The position numbers and the translations under genes were made by a program. Positions 15,672-25,034 of a stretch of 44,057 nucleotides of DNA are shown here, one piece after another. Origin of the DNA: Chloroflexota bacterium (GTDB lineage: Bacteria; Chloroflexota; UBA11872); the NCBI GenBank assembly GCA_022820025.1, contig JAJEGF010000019.1, positions 1 through 44,057 of the forward strand. Direction: 5' to 3'. Each line of letters begins with the position of its first letter. The stretch's first letter is position 1. Under the pieces are notes generated by a model. The model was not told the origin of the DNA. It searched no databases and saw nothing but the letters and a program-made list of their open reading frames with translations.

Positions 15672-16450
15672 TGGGCGACGCGATGACGGAGGCTGTCGCG
15701 ATCACCGGTGCAGGCCGAGGCATCGGCCGGGCCACGGCGCTGAAGATGGCCGCCGACGGGTGGGCCGTGGCGGTCTCCGACATCGACGGCGACTCGGCGG
15801 CGGCCGTGGCCGGGGAGATTCGAAGCGGCGGCGGAACGGCGTTGTCAGCCCAACTGGACGTGACCGATCACGCCGCCGTTCGCACGTGGGTCTACGAGAT
15901 CGACGACGAGCTTGGCGGACTGACGGGCGCCGTGGCCAACGCCGGGATCATGCGGGTGCAGAACTTCCTGGACCTGACGCCGGAGATCTGGCGCCAGGTG
16001 ATGTCGGTCAACCTGGACGGCACGTTTCACTTCGTGCACCCGGTGGCCGAGCGGATGGCCGAACGCAAGCAGGGAAGCATTGTCATCATCGCCTCGGCCT
16101 CATCGCGCCTGCCGTCGTTCGCCACCAACGTCTACAACACCAGCAAGACGGCCCTGCACGGGTTGACGCGCGTGATGGCGATGGAACTGGGTCCGCTCAA
16201 CGTGCGGGTGAACGCCGTGAGCCCGGGCGTCGTGGACACGCCGATGTGGGAGTACATCGACCGCGAGCGTGCCAGGTTGCTGGGCAAGCAGCCCGGCGAA
16301 GTGATCGCGGAGGCAATCTCCCGGATTCCGCTGGGGCGCGTGGAAACGCCCGAGGACGTGGCCGGGTTCGTGGCCTACCTGCTGTCGGATGCATCGGACT
16401 ACATGACCGGCCAGAACATCAGCTACGACGGCGGATTCGTGATGCCGTAG
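15671..16450 (+). CDS. Short-chain dehydrogenase/reductase (SDR)
   Basis: A 259-residue classical SDR. TGAGRGIGRATALKMA is the cofactor motif, SDIDGDS follows beta-2, and VANAGIMR is the NNAG-type motif. The catalytic Ser lies in IIASASS and the Tyr/Lys in VYNTSKTALHG. VNAVSPGVVDTPM and a C-terminal YMTGQNISYDGGFVMP complete the family pattern. An Asp after beta-2 suggests preference for NAD over NADP. The GTG at 15671 overlaps the previous stop; an ATG at 15683 is an equally possible start. It is the last gene of the DUF309-Gfo/Idh-SDR unit. Confidence 0.9.
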   Translation: MGDAMTEAVAITGAGRGIGRATALKMAADGWAVAVSDIDGDSAAAVAGEIRSGGGTALSAQLDVTDHAAVRTWVYEIDDELGGLTGAVANAGIMRVQNFLDLTPEIWRQVMSVNLDGTFHFVHPVAERMAERKQGSIVIIASASSRLPSFATNVYNTSKTALHGLTRVMAMELGPLNVRVNAVSPGVVDTPMWEYIDRERARLLGKQPGEVIAEAISRIPLGRVETPEDVAGFVAYLLSDASDYMTGQNISYDGGFVMP

Positions 16451-16489
16451 GCGTCTCGAAGAACCCGCCGACGCTTCCTGAGCCGTTGA

Positions 16490-16495
16490 TATACT
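16490..16495 (+). promoter_or_regulatory. Possible -10 box before the S1-like gene
   Basis: TATACT stands 62 bases before the S1-like start in a 106-base gap after the SDR gene. No clear -35 box is seen. AAGGAGG (16514-16520) lies downstream but too far from the chosen start, while AAAGG (16542-16546) is well spaced. Confidence 0.3.
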
Positions 16496-16556
16496 CGACA
16501 AGGCCTCCGCTACAAGGAGGCGGCGTATTCCCCAAAAGATTGAAAGGCCCTTTCGC

Positions 16557-17942
16557 TTGAGTGTGACGCACGACGCCGCGGCGCCAGCCGATGTCTCGGT
16601 TGCCGAACCCGAGCCAATCGAAGAACTGGAGTCGATGGAAGACCTGCTCAACGAGCCAGGCGGCGCGATGCAGGGGATTTCCCGAGGCGACGTGATCGAA
16701 GGCCTCGTGGTTGGGGTCGATCCCGATGAACTGCTGATAGACATCGGCTTGAAGTCCGAGGGCGTGGTTCCGCAGCGGGAGTTGTGGGACTCGCGGTCCG
16801 AGGAGCCGAAGCCGGAGTTCAGCGTCGGTGACGTAGCGTTCGTCTACGTGGTGCGTCCCGAAGGCGACGGGCCGGCGGTGCTCTCGGTCCGCCGGGCGGC
16901 GCAGGAGAAAGTCTGGCGCGCCACCGAGGAACTCTTCGAAAACGGCACGATCATCGAGTCCACCGTCCAGGAATACAACAAGGGCGGCGTGCTGGTGGAC
17001 GTGGGGCCGCGCGGCTTCGTGCCGCTGTCGCAACTCACCAGCCTGCGACGCGGGCCGGCCGATGAGACGGAAGAAGAACTGAACGCGAAGCTGTCGGAAC
17101 TGGTCGAGAGACAGATCTACGTCAAGATCATCGAGCTGGACCGGCGGCGCAACCGCCTGATCCTGTCGGAACGGGTCGCCGAGCGCGAAATGCGCGCGCA
17201 GCGGCGCGAAGTGCTGCTGGACGAGTTGCAGGTCGGGCAAGTCCGCAAGGGCATCGTCAGCAACATCTGCAGCTTCGGCGCCTTTATCGACCTGGGCGGC
17301 GCCGACGGGCTGGCGCACATTTCCGAACTCTCGTGGAGCCGCGTGGAGAGCCCCGAGGAGATCCTGCGGCCGGGCGAGGAAGTCGACGTCTACGTGCTGG
17401 CCCTGGACCGGGTGGACAAGAAGATCGCGCTGAGCATGCGCCGCGCCACCACCGACCCCTGGGCCGATCTGACCTCGCGCTTCCAGGAGCACGAAGTCGT
17501 CCCGGGCACTGTCACCAAGCTGGCGCCGTTCGGGGCGTTCATTCGCCTGGCGGACGGAGTCGAAGGCCTGGCGCACTCATCGGACCTGGGCAATGCCGCC
17601 CTGCACATGGTCAACGAAGGCGACATCGGGCAGTTCCGCATCCTCAGCATCGACGCCCAACGCCGCCGCATTCGACTGACGCCGGTTGAGATTTATCCGC
17701 CGCCCGACGATGACTACGTCGACGAGGAATTCGAAGGCGAACTGGCCGCGGTGGCGGAGAGCCCGGATGCGGAGGTCGCCGAGGATTTCGACGACGTGGA
17801 TACCGCTGTCGCTGAGGACTCCGGCGACGCGGAAACAGTCGTCGCCGAGGATTCAGACGACGCGGATGCGGCAATCGCTACGGAATCTGACGACGTGGAT
17901 GCCACAATAGAGGCGAGCGACGAGACCAAGAGCGGTTCGTAA
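16557..17942 (+). CDS. rpsA: Ribosomal protein S1-like, four S1 domains
   Basis: A 461-residue protein with four S1 RNA-binding domains. The first opens GISRGDVIEGLVVGVDPDEL (about 41-60). The second centres on VQEYNKGGVLVDVGPRGFVP (about 140-160), the third on SNICSFGAFIDLGGADGLAH, and the fourth on VTKLAPFGAFIRLADGVEG. This matches the shorter S1 proteins of Gram-positive and Chloroflexota lineages, which help mRNA bind the 30S subunit. The last 60 residues are an acidic repeat tail. The TTG at 16557 has AAAGG ten bases upstream; a GTG at 16563 is the alternative. clpC follows after 29 bases. The N-terminal 40 residues are also acidic. Confidence 0.88.
   Translation: MSVTHDAAAPADVSVAEPEPIEELESMEDLLNEPGGAMQGISRGDVIEGLVVGVDPDELLIDIGLKSEGVVPQRELWDSRSEEPKPEFSVGDVAFVYVVRPEGDGPAVLSVRRAAQEKVWRATEELFENGTIIESTVQEYNKGGVLVDVGPRGFVPLSQLTSLRRGPADETEEELNAKLSELVERQIYVKIIELDRRRNRLILSERVAEREMRAQRREVLLDELQVGQVRKGIVSNICSFGAFIDLGGADGLAHISELSWSRVESPEEILRPGEEVDVYVLALDRVDKKIALSMRRATTDPWADLTSRFQEHEVVPGTVTKLAPFGAFIRLADGVEGLAHSSDLGNAALHMVNEGDIGQFRILSIDAQRRRIRLTPVEIYPPPDDDYVDEEFEGELAAVAESPDAEVAEDFDDVDTAVAEDSGDAETVVAEDSDDADAAIATESDDVDATIEASDETKSGS
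17790..17921 (+). repeat. Four in-frame 33-base repeats encoding an acidic tail
   Basis: Residues 412-455 of the S1-like protein consist of four 11-residue units: DDVDTAVAEDS, GDAETVVAEDS, DDADAAIATES and DDVDATIEASD. Each corresponds to 33 bases. A strongly acidic repeat tail at the end of an RNA-binding protein may tune RNA affinity or bind a partner. Confidence 0.8.
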
Positions 17943-17971
17943 GCTCTGGGTCGCCGCCACCGGAGGTTGCC

Positions 17972-20440
17972 GTGAACGACAGGCTCGATAAGTTCACGGA
18001 GCGCGCCAAGAAGGTACTGGTCTACGCGCAGGACGAGGCCACGCGCTTCAACCACAACTACATCGGCACCGAACACCTGCTGCTGGGCCTGGTGCGCGAG
18101 GGCGAAGGCATCGCGGCGCAGGTACTCAAGAACCTGGGCGTGGAGCTGAACAAGGTTCGCAGCGCGGTCGAGTTCATCATCGGCCGCGGCGAGCGCATGG
18201 TCGTCGGCGACATTACCCTGACGCCGCGGGCCAAGCGGGTCATCGAGCTGTCGATCGAAGAAGCCCGGCGGCTGGGTCACAACTACATCGGCACCGAGCA
18301 CCTGCTGCTGGGCCTGGTGCGCGAGGGCGAAGGCATCGCCGCCGGCGTGCTGGAGAGCCTGGGCGTGAACCTGGAGAAGGTGCGCTCGCAGGTCGTGCAG
18401 GTCGTCAGCCAGAGCCAGAGCGAGCGTCCGCGCGAAGCGGCCACCACCGCTCCGTCCAAGCGTTCGTCCAAGACGCCGGTCGTGGACCAGATGGGCATCG
18501 ACCTCACGGCCGCCGCGCGCGCCGACAAGCTGGACCCGGTAATCGGCCGGCACGACGAAGTCGAGCGAGTGATCCAGATCCTGAGCCGCCGTACCAAGAA
18601 CAACCCGGCGCTGATCGGCGAACCCGGCGTGGGCAAGACGGCCATTGTGGAGGGCCTGGCCCAGCGCATTATCGAGGGCGAAGTTCCCGATTCGCTGCGC
18701 GACCGGCGCGTTCTGACCCTGGACATGGGCACGCTGGTGGCCGGCACCAAGTACCGCGGCGAGTTCGAGGAACGCCTGAAGAAGGTGATCGACGAGATCA
18801 AGGGATCCACGGATTCGGTGCTGTTCATCGACGAGTTGCACACGGTCGTGGGCGCGGGAGCGGCCGAGGGCGCGGTGGACGCCGCCAACATCCTCAAGCC
18901 GTCGCTGGCCCGCGGCGAGTTGCAGGTGATCGGCGCAACCACGCTGGACGAGTACCGCAAGTACATCGAGCGTGACGCCGCCCTGGAGCGGCGCTTCCAG
19001 CCGGTCATGGTGCAGGAACCATCGATCGAGGAGACGGTGGACATCCTGCGCGGCGTACGCAGCCGCTACGCCGACCACCACAACGTGGAGATCACGGACG
19101 ACGCCCTGGTCGCCGCTTCCGAGCTGGCCGGCCGCTACGTCACCGACCGGTTCCTGCCGGACAAGGCGATCGACGTGATGGACGAGGCCGCCGCCCGCGT
19201 GAAGATTCGCTACGGCATGCCGCCCAAGGGGCTTCGCGAACTCGAGTCCCGCGCGGACCAGGTGGCCGCGGAGAAGTCCAAGGCCATCGACGCGGAAGAC
19301 TTCGAAGCCGCCAACCAGTTGCGGCAGGAAGAAGAGCAACTGCGCGGCAAGGCCAACGCCCTGCGGGAGGAATGGACCAAGTCCAACGAAGGCCAGTCGC
19401 CGCGCGTAACTGAAGAGGAAGTGGGACAGGTCGTCTCAATGTGGACCGGCATCCCGGTCACGCGCATCCGCGAAGAGGAGTCCGAGCGGCTGCTGCACAT
19501 GGAAGACGAGCTCGCTCGGCGAGTTGTCAGCCAGAAGGAAGCCATCGAGTCCATCTCACGCGCCGTCCGCCGCGCGCGGGCCGGCCTGAAGGACCCGCAG
19601 CGTCCGATCGGCGCGTTCATGTTCCTGGGCCCCACCGGCGTCGGGAAGACGCTGCTGGCGCGGGCCTTGGCCGACTTCATGTTCGGCAGCGAGGACTCCC
19701 TGATTCGGATCGACATGTCGGAGTACATGGAGCGGCACGCCGTGTCGCGGCTGGTTGGCGCGCCGCCGGGCTACGTGGGCTACGAGGAAGGCGGCCAGCT
19801 GACCGAGGCCGTCCGCCGCCGCTCGTATGCGGTGATCCTGCTGGACGAGATCGAGAAGGCCCACCCCGAGGTCTTCAACATCCTGTTGCAGCTCATGGAC
19901 GACGGCAGATTGACCGACGCCAAGGGGCGGTCGGTGGACTTCCGCAACACCATCGTGATCATGACGTCAAACGTGGGCGCGCAGCACATCAAGCGCAACG
20001 CCACGCTGGGCTTCCACAGCGAGGACGCATCAACCGAGGACACCTACTACCGCAACATGCGCTCCAAGGTGCTCAACGAGTTGAAGAAGGTGTTCCGGCC
20101 CGAGTTCCTCAACCGGGTGGACGCCAGCGTGGTCTTCCACGCGCTGACCCGCGCCGACGTGGCCGACATCGTGGACCTGGAACTGGCGCGCGTGCGGCTG
20201 CAACTGAGCGAGCACGACCTGGAACTTGAAGTCACCGCTGACGCCAAGGGCCTGCTGGCCGAGCAGGGCTACGACCCGGACTTCGGCGCGCGCCCGCTGC
20301 GCCGCGTGATCCAGAACCTGATCGAAGACCCGCTGGCCGAAGAGCTGCTGCGCGGCGCCTTCGAGCCGGGCGCGCAGGTCATCGTGGACCGCGACGGCGA
20401 CGACGTGGCCATCACTTCGCGAGAGCCGGTCGAAGCCTAG
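17972..20440 (+). CDS. clpC: ClpC-type AAA+ unfoldase
   Basis: An 822-residue Hsp100 protein. Two Clp N-domain repeats (about 26-75 and 102-148) share the same [20 protein letters not shown] block. AAA+ domain 1 has Walker A GEPGVGKT (216-223) and Walker [13 protein letters not shown]-type coiled segment, [20 protein letters not shown], marks ClpC rather than ClpA or ClpB. AAA+ domain 2 has GPTGVGKT (553-560) and [20 protein letters not shown]. ClpC unfolds substrates for ClpP and, in Firmicutes, works with McsB and MecA adaptors. None of these genes is in the window. The GTG start has GGAGG five bases upstream. Confidence 0.96.
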   Translation: MNDRLDKFTERAKKVLVYAQDEATRFNHNYIGTEHLLLGLVREGEGIAAQVLKNLGVELNKVRSAVEFIIGRGERMVVGDITLTPRAKRVIELSIEEARRLGHNYIGTEHLLLGLVREGEGIAAGVLESLGVNLEKVRSQVVQVVSQSQSERPREAATTAPSKRSSKTPVVDQMGIDLTAAARADKLDPVIGRHDEVERVIQILSRRTKNNPALIGEPGVGKTAIVEGLAQRIIEGEVPDSLRDRRVLTLDMGTLVAGTKYRGEFEERLKKVIDEIKGSTDSVLFIDELHTVVGAGAAEGAVDAANILKPSLARGELQVIGATTLDEYRKYIERDAALERRFQPVMVQEPSIEETVDILRGVRSRYADHHNVEITDDALVAASELAGRYVTDRFLPDKAIDVMDEAAARVKIRYGMPPKGLRELESRADQVAAEKSKAIDAEDFEAANQLRQEEEQLRGKANALREEWTKSNEGQSPRVTEEEVGQVVSMWTGIPVTRIREEESERLLHMEDELARRVVSQKEAIESISRAVRRARAGLKDPQRPIGAFMFLGPTGVGKTLLARALADFMFGSEDSLIRIDMSEYMERHAVSRLVGAPPGYVGYEEGGQLTEAVRRRSYAVILLDEIEKAHPEVFNILLQLMDDGRLTDAKGRSVDFRNTIVIMTSNVGAQHIKRNATLGFHSEDASTEDTYYRNMRSKVLNELKKVFRPEFLNRVDASVVFHALTRADVADIVDLELARVRLQLSEHDLELEVTADAKGLLAEQGYDPDFGARPLRRVIQNLIEDPLAEELLRGAFEPGAQVIVDRDGDDVAITSREPVEA

Positions 20441-20499
20441 CGATCATCACCTGCGTCCAGCATAGACACCGGATGCGCAACTAGCCTTCAAAGGGCGGC

Positions 20500-21576
20500 A
20501 TGGCTGGGATCTGGACAAGAACCGGGACGGACTGGAAACCGGCGGCGGCGCAGTCGTTTCGCGACGAAGCGGCGCTGCAGGAGATGGTCGCCGAGAATCC
20601 AAATCTCCTGCCACTTGCAGGTTCGCCACAGCTCATCCTTCTTGGTCGTGAAGTAAGGCTCGGCAATGGAAAGGTCGACGTGCTGGCGGTCGAGACATCG
20701 GGACGGCCAGCCATCATCGAAGTCAAGCTGGCCCGAAACTCGGAAGCACGCAGAGCGGTCGTCTCGCAGGTCCTGGCATACGCTGCATCGCTGCACGGAT
20801 TCGATCTTGAGAGTCTCGAGCACGGCCCTTTGCAGGGACCATTGGAGAAGATCGGCTACGCATCACTTGCGGAGGCCGTTCAAGATCAGGAAAGCGCGGT
20901 TGACCTCGACGACTTCGGAGCGTCCTTCCAGGAGCACTTGGACAACGGGCAATTCAGATTGGTTCTCGTTCTTGACGACGTTTCGTCCGAACTAGAGAGC
21001 ATCATCGGGTATCTCGAAAACGTCACGATACCCGGGCTGACCATTGATCTGGTGACGGTCAGGGTGTATGAGGTTGGCGGCGTCCAGGTCGCGCTGCCGC
21101 AGCGGATCTCGCCCGACAGCAGCAGAAGTACAGCAGTTTCTGACCGACCTGTTTCGCGGAAGTCAAGGGCTCCTACTTACGACGGGCCGGACGCTTTTGC
21201 TGAATCCATCCAGCGCGTCAAGGAACAGGACCACCAGTTGTTTCGGAATCTGATCGAATGGGCCAACGTCGTCGCCGAACTGCCGGGTGTTGCGCTGATC
21301 AGTTCCATCAGCCCCACGGGCAATGTGTTCAATCTGCAGCCGAGGCTAACGGCGGAAAACGCCGGGCTGGTTTCAATCGCAAACAATGACGGCAGACTCT
21401 ATTTCCGATTGGAGCGCCGCAAGTTTGAGTCACTTGCGCCAGATTCAATTGAGAGAGTCGAACGCCTCATTGCCCCGAAGGAAATTGGGCATGGTAACGA
21501 GGTGAGAAATATCACCTCCGAACTTCTCGCGGCGCTGAAGCAAGCGTACGAAGAAGCTGTCGCACCTCGGTCGTAG
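20500..21576 (+). CDS. PD-(D/E)XK nuclease-like protein (DUF91/NucS-like N-terminus)
   Basis: A 358-residue protein. The N-terminal third has LGNGKVDVLAVETSGRPAII with Asp60, then EVKLAR with Glu74 and Lys76, and SQVLAYA with Gln90. These are the D-x(n)-E-x-K and Q elements of DUF91/NucS-like nuclease folds, preceded by a helix starting ALQEMVAENPNLLPL as in that family. The remainder (about 130-358) is unrecognised: a region like FRLVLVLDDVSSELESIIGY, a Ser/Arg-rich linker near 205-225, and a C-terminal domain with FAESIQRVKEQDHQLFRNLI. It may cleave or bind DNA, but that is inference. It follows clpC after 59 bases on the same strand, between clpC and radA, where relatives of this locus carry other genes. 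Confidence 0.65.
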   Translation: MAGIWTRTGTDWKPAAAQSFRDEAALQEMVAENPNLLPLAGSPQLILLGREVRLGNGKVDVLAVETSGRPAIIEVKLARNSEARRAVVSQVLAYAASLHGFDLESLEHGPLQGPLEKIGYASLAEAVQDQESAVDLDDFGASFQEHLDNGQFRLVLVLDDVSSELESIIGYLENVTIPGLTIDLVTVRVYEVGGVQVALPQRISPDSSRSTAVSDRPVSRKSRAPTYDGPDAFAESIQRVKEQDHQLFRNLIEWANVVAELPGVALISSISPTGNVFNLQPRLTAENAGLVSIANNDGRLYFRLERRKFESLAPDSIERVERLIAPKEIGHGNEVRNITSELLAALKQAYEEAVAPRS

Positions 21577-21704
21577 CCAGGGGCAAGCACAGCACCGAGC
21601 GGACTGCTCGGCCACCCTGATCCTCTAGAGCTGTCAACGCGATCGGCTCAGGGATGGCCAACAAGCCTCTGTGGTTCGCCTGGCTTGCGCGCTTCTCGCA
21701 GCCT

Positions 21705-22202
21705 TTAAGGCGCGTGGCGGGCTGTTTCGGCGTCTTGCCGGGACTTGTCGCCTAGTCCAAGCGTCGTCATCCAGAGTGTCAGGCCGATCGGCACGAGCGC
21801 CCCGGCAGCGGGCACCGGCGTGTGGCCGACGGATCCGTTAGCAACCGCCCACCAACGCTCTCCTTCGGACATCTCTTCCCAGCGGTCCGCGTAGTTCTGG
21901 TCGATAGCAGCCGAGCCGTAGTTATGGTCGAAGTGCCGCCACGCACCAAGCAGGGCGCTAGCGAGGGCGAGCACGGCGACGACCCGCGCGATTCTGACCG
22001 TTGCCCGCGATGTGCGCAGCACCAGCGCAGCCAACGCGAGCCCGGTCACGACGATGGTGACCCACGGCACAAACTGCCAGACCCCTTCCCAGTGCCGTTC
22101 ATAGGCCAGCGCCAAGGCGACGCTCAGGATGCCGATGGCGACGAGCAGCGCCATACCGAGCCGCAGCGCGCCGGCAGCCTCCTCACCGGCGAAGCTTCGC
22201 AC
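21705..22202 (-). CDS. Small four-helix membrane protein, unknown
   Basis: A 165-residue protein with four predicted membrane segments: about 14-34 (GMALLVAIGILSVALALAY), 42-62 (FVPWVTIVVTGLALAALVL), 71-90 (IARVVAVLALASALLGAW) and 133-153 (GALVPIGLTLWMTTLGLG). Between helices 3 and 4 is a polar external or internal loop with RHFDHNYGSAAIDQNYADRW. I do not recognise a family. The GTG start overlaps the stop of the lipoprotein gene by one base (TAGTG), so the two proteins are translationally coupled and may form one envelope complex. Opposite in strand to the housekeeping genes on both sides. Confidence 0.65.
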   Translation of the reverse strand: MRSFAGEEAAGALRLGMALLVAIGILSVALALAYERHWEGVWQFVPWVTIVVTGLALAALVLRTSRATVRIARVVAVLALASALLGAWRHFDHNYGSAAIDQNYADRWEEMSEGERWWAVANGSVGHTPVPAAGALVPIGLTLWMTTLGLGDKSRQDAETARHAP

Positions 22203-22561
22203 TACGGCAGCTTCAGTTTCGCGATGATCGCGTCCACGACTTCCGGCGCAGCGTTGTGCTCGGCGAGCCCGCGGCGAAGCTTGGTGAAATCCGTATCGTC
22301 AACGGCAAATGGGCGGTTATGTTCCACCTCGTGCGCTAATGCTTTGGCATTGCTGACCCCGGCCGCCTCAAACGCCGCCTCCAACTCCTCGGCGGTAGCG
22401 TTGTTGGCGGACACCTTGCCGCCGGCTGCGGTATCGCTGGCGGATGGTGTAGCGGGCGACGCTGTAGCGGCCGTGGATTCGCTGGAGTCTTCGCCGCAGC
22501 CGGCGACAGCCAGAGCGAGCGTGAGCACGAGCAATAGAGCGATGCATCCGAGAATGCGCAT
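22202..22561 (-). CDS. Lipoprotein with helix-hairpin-helix-like domain
   Basis: A 119-residue protein. It begins MRILGCIALLLVLTLALAVA, followed by GC, a clear lipobox with Cys22. A Ser/Thr/Ala-rich linker runs to about residue 48. The rest, VSANNATAEELEAAFEAAGV followed by AKALAHEVEHNRPF and DDTDFTKLRRGLAEHNAA, resembles the helix-hairpin-helix repeats of ComEA or PsbU type (N-x-A-x-x-x-E-L...GV...A..I...RP). ComEA domains bind DNA outside the cell; whether this one does is unknown. I chose the ATG at 22561, with GGAAG upstream, because the signal peptide starts there. It is coupled to the four-helix membrane protein downstream. Confidence 0.7.
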   Translation of the reverse strand: MRILGCIALLLVLTLALAVAGCGEDSSESTAATASPATPSASDTAAGGKVSANNATAEELEAAFEAAGVSNAKALAHEVEHNRPFAVDDTDFTKLRRGLAEHNAAPEVVDAIIAKLKLP

Positions 22562-22771
22562 GGGGCTGCTTCCGACACACCAATCCGACACGCCGAGCCT
22601 CATCGCGCGCCGCCCGTCGCGGAAGTTTCTATCATTATGTCACGCACGACCGATCAACGGTGCGGATAACCGCACGCAAGTTCTACCGGTAGCTGCGTGA
22701 GAAGCGCTTGACACTTGGCCGGCTCCGCCCGGCGCTACCATTCGGACCACCCGACCCCAACTTGACATCCC

Positions 22772-24112
22772 GTGGCTAAACCTCGCCGTCTCTTCGCCTG
22801 CGCCGACTGCGGCGCGGAGCATCGGCAGTGGATGGGGCAGTGCAGCGTTTGCGGGGCGTGGAACTCGCTGGCCGAGCGGCGGGTGACGGAAGGGCCGGGT
22901 ACTTCGCGCGCCACGCCGCAGGCGGTGGCGCTGGATCAGATCGATACCTCGGCCGACGACCGCCTGCCCTCGGGCATGGGCGAAATGGACCGGGTGCTGG
23001 GCGGCGGGCTGGTGCGGGGGTCGCTGGTGCTGCTGGCGGGAGATCCGGGCGTAGGCAAGTCAACCTTGGTACTGCGGCTGGCGGCCGAACTGGCGTCGCC
23101 CAAGCGTCCCTGCCTGTACGTGGCCGCGGAGGAGTCGGCCGCGCAGATCCGGATGCGCGCCGAACGGATGGGGATCGGCGGGGATGGGCTGTTCGTGTAT
23201 GCCGAGACGGCCATGGACGGCGCGCTGGCCGAGGCCGAGCGGCTGCGGGCCGGGATGCTGGTGGTGGACTCCATCCAGACGGTCCGCGCGGACGGGCTGG
23301 CCTCGGCGCCGGGCAGCGTGACCCAGGTGCGCGAGTCCACGCTGCGGCTGCTGCAGTACGCCAAGGCTACGAACACGCCGGTGCTGATCGTGGGTCACGT
23401 CACCAAGGAAGGCATGGTGGCCGGGCCGCGAATGCTGGAGCACATCGTGGACGCGGTGCTGTACCTGGAAGGCGACGACCACCACGCCCACCGGCTGCTG
23501 CGCTCGGTGAAGAACCGTTTCGGGCCCACATTCGAGGTGGCTGTCTTCGAGATGGACGGCACGGGCCTGCGTGAAGTGACCAATCCCTCGGCCATGCTGC
23601 TGGCGGGCCGGGACGCGACGGCGCCCGGGTCGGCCGTGGCCGTCGCGATGGAGGGCACGCGTCCGCTGCTGGTTGAGATCCAGGCGCTGGTCGCGCCTAC
23701 GACCTACAGCCAGCCGCGCCGGCTGGCCAACGGGCTGGACCTGAACCGCCTGAACATGCTGCTGGCGGTGTTGGCGCGCCGGGCCGACGTTGGACTCTCG
23801 GCGCATGACGTGTACGTGAACGTGGTGGGCGGGCTGCGGCTGCGCGAGCCGGCCACCGACCTGGCCGTGGCGCTGGCGGTGGCCTCCAGCCACAGCGGCC
23901 AGCCGCTGCGCCTGGGAGCGGCGGCGGTGGGCGAAGTCGGCCTGGCCGGCGAGCTGCGCACCGTCCCTTCGGCCGCACAGCGTGTGGACGAAGCGGCGCG
24001 GCTGGGCTTCACCCGCTGCGTGGTCCCCTCCGGGGCGCAAACCAACGGTCGTCAGACCACGGCCGTACCCGTCGCCAATCTGCGGCAGGCGCTGGACGCG
24101 GCGCTGGCGTGA
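22772..24112 (+). CDS. radA: DNA repair protein RadA/Sms
   Basis: A 446-residue RadA. An N-terminal zinc finger has cysteines 10, 13, 24 and 27 (CADC and CSVC, with GQCSVCGAWNS). The RecA-like ATPase has Walker A GDPGVGKST (90-98) and the RadA-specific KNRFG motif in RSVKNRFGPTFEVAVFEMDG. The C-terminal Lon-protease-like domain includes YVNVVGGLRLREPATDLAVA. RadA is a branch-migrating helicase in recombination and repair. It starts with GTG. It is four bases short of clearing ispD (the two overlap as GTGA), which fixes the operon. It lies downstream of clpC after two accessory segments. Confidence 0.95.
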   Translation: MAKPRRLFACADCGAEHRQWMGQCSVCGAWNSLAERRVTEGPGTSRATPQAVALDQIDTSADDRLPSGMGEMDRVLGGGLVRGSLVLLAGDPGVGKSTLVLRLAAELASPKRPCLYVAAEESAAQIRMRAERMGIGGDGLFVYAETAMDGALAEAERLRAGMLVVDSIQTVRADGLASAPGSVTQVRESTLRLLQYAKATNTPVLIVGHVTKEGMVAGPRMLEHIVDAVLYLEGDDHHAHRLLRSVKNRFGPTFEVAVFEMDGTGLREVTNPSAMLLAGRDATAPGSAVAVAMEGTRPLLVEIQALVAPTTYSQPRRLANGLDLNRLNMLLAVLARRADVGLSAHDVYVNVVGGLRLREPATDLAVALAVASSHSGQPLRLGAAAVGEVGLAGELRTVPSAAQRVDEAARLGFTRCVVPSGAQTNGRQTTAVPVANLRQALDAALA

Positions 24113-24810
24113 GCGCCGACGCGGTGGTGCTGGGCGCGGGGTCCAGCGCCCGCATGGGCGGCGCGGACAAGCTGCTGGCTGACCTGGAAGGCCAACCGGT
24201 CATCGTGTGGAGCCTGCGGGCCTTCGAGGCCTGCCCGGGCATCCGATCCGTGGTAGTGACGACCTCCGAAGACAACGAGGCGAACATTCGCCAGGCCGTG
24301 GCGCAGGCCGGCCTCACCAAGGTGCAAGCCTTCGTGCGTGGCGGCGCGTCGCGGGCCGAGTCCGTGTTGCACGGACTGCGATCGCTGAACAGCGAGCCGC
24401 CCGACTACGTAGCCGTACACGACGGGGCCCGCCCGCTGGTCACACCCGCACTGATCGACGACGGCCTGCGGATGGCGAGGGTTTATGGCGCGGCCGTGGC
24501 CGGCGTTCCCGCCACGGACACGCTGAAGATCGTCGACCGCGATCGCCTGGTCGTGCGCACGCCAATACGGTCGTCCGTCTGGCACGCCCAGACGCCGCAG
24601 TTCGCACGCTTTGCGGACCTGCTGGGCGCGCACGAACGGCAGACGGCCATGCTGGACCTCTACACGGACGATGTCTCGGTATTGGAAGCCGAAGGTCTGC
24701 CCGTTCGAGTCTTCGAGGGCAGCCGCGAAAACCTGAAAATCACGACGCCGGACGATCTGGATACCGCCGCGCGCATCCTCCGCCAGCGTCAGACGGCCGC
24801 CTCCGGCTAG
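24109..24810 (+). CDS. ispD: 2-C-methyl-D-erythritol 4-phosphate cytidylyltransferase
   Basis: A 233-residue nucleotidyltransferase of the MEP isoprenoid pathway, coupling MEP with CTP. The nucleotide-binding start is VVLGAGSSARMGGADKLLAD. VAVHDGARPLVTPALIDDGL, GVPATDTLKIV, WHAQTPQFARF and LYTDDVSVLE are all family blocks, ending with LKITTPDDLDTAARILR. It overlaps radA by four bases. Its pathway partner ispF lies at 31447-31932 on the same strand, separated by accessory genes; in many bacteria ispD and ispF are adjacent. Confidence 0.95.
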   Translation: MSADAVVLGAGSSARMGGADKLLADLEGQPVIVWSLRAFEACPGIRSVVVTTSEDNEANIRQAVAQAGLTKVQAFVRGGASRAESVLHGLRSLNSEPPDYVAVHDGARPLVTPALIDDGLRMARVYGAAVAGVPATDTLKIVDRDRLVVRTPIRSSVWHAQTPQFARFADLLGAHERQTAMLDLYTDDVSVLEAEGLPVRVFEGSRENLKITTPDDLDTAARILRQRQTAASG

Positions 24811-25034
24811 TACCGTCGCTGGGTCTCCGCCGCTGTTCCCTTACCGCCCTTCGCGTCTCGACCTCTTACTCACTCCTCGCCCCTCTCCACTCTCCCCTTC
24901 CGCACGAGGCTCCTTCGCGCACCCGCCCGCCGTTGCCCTACCCGTTCGTGGTGAGCCGGGCCGGAGTCCGGCGGAGGCCCGTGTCGAATTACACGTCCAG
25001 GCAGCCATGCCCGAGCCGCCGAATAGGAACCCGG

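Noticed and set aside
16540..16560. Six-codon leader peptide (MKGPFA) before the S1-like gene
   Set aside because: It depends on a TTG 20 bases from the nearest good ribosome site and overlaps the S1 start; likely chance.
17714..19339. 541-codon minus-strand open frame opposite the S1-like gene and clpC
   Set aside because: ClpC motifs on the plus strand are unambiguous; the antisense product has no recognisable domain.
22708..22741. TTGACA with TACCAT as a promoter for radA
   Set aside because: The spacing is about 22 bases, too long for a normal sigma-70 promoter.
23060..24040. 326-codon minus-strand open frame opposite radA
   Set aside because: Antisense shadow of a clear RadA gene.
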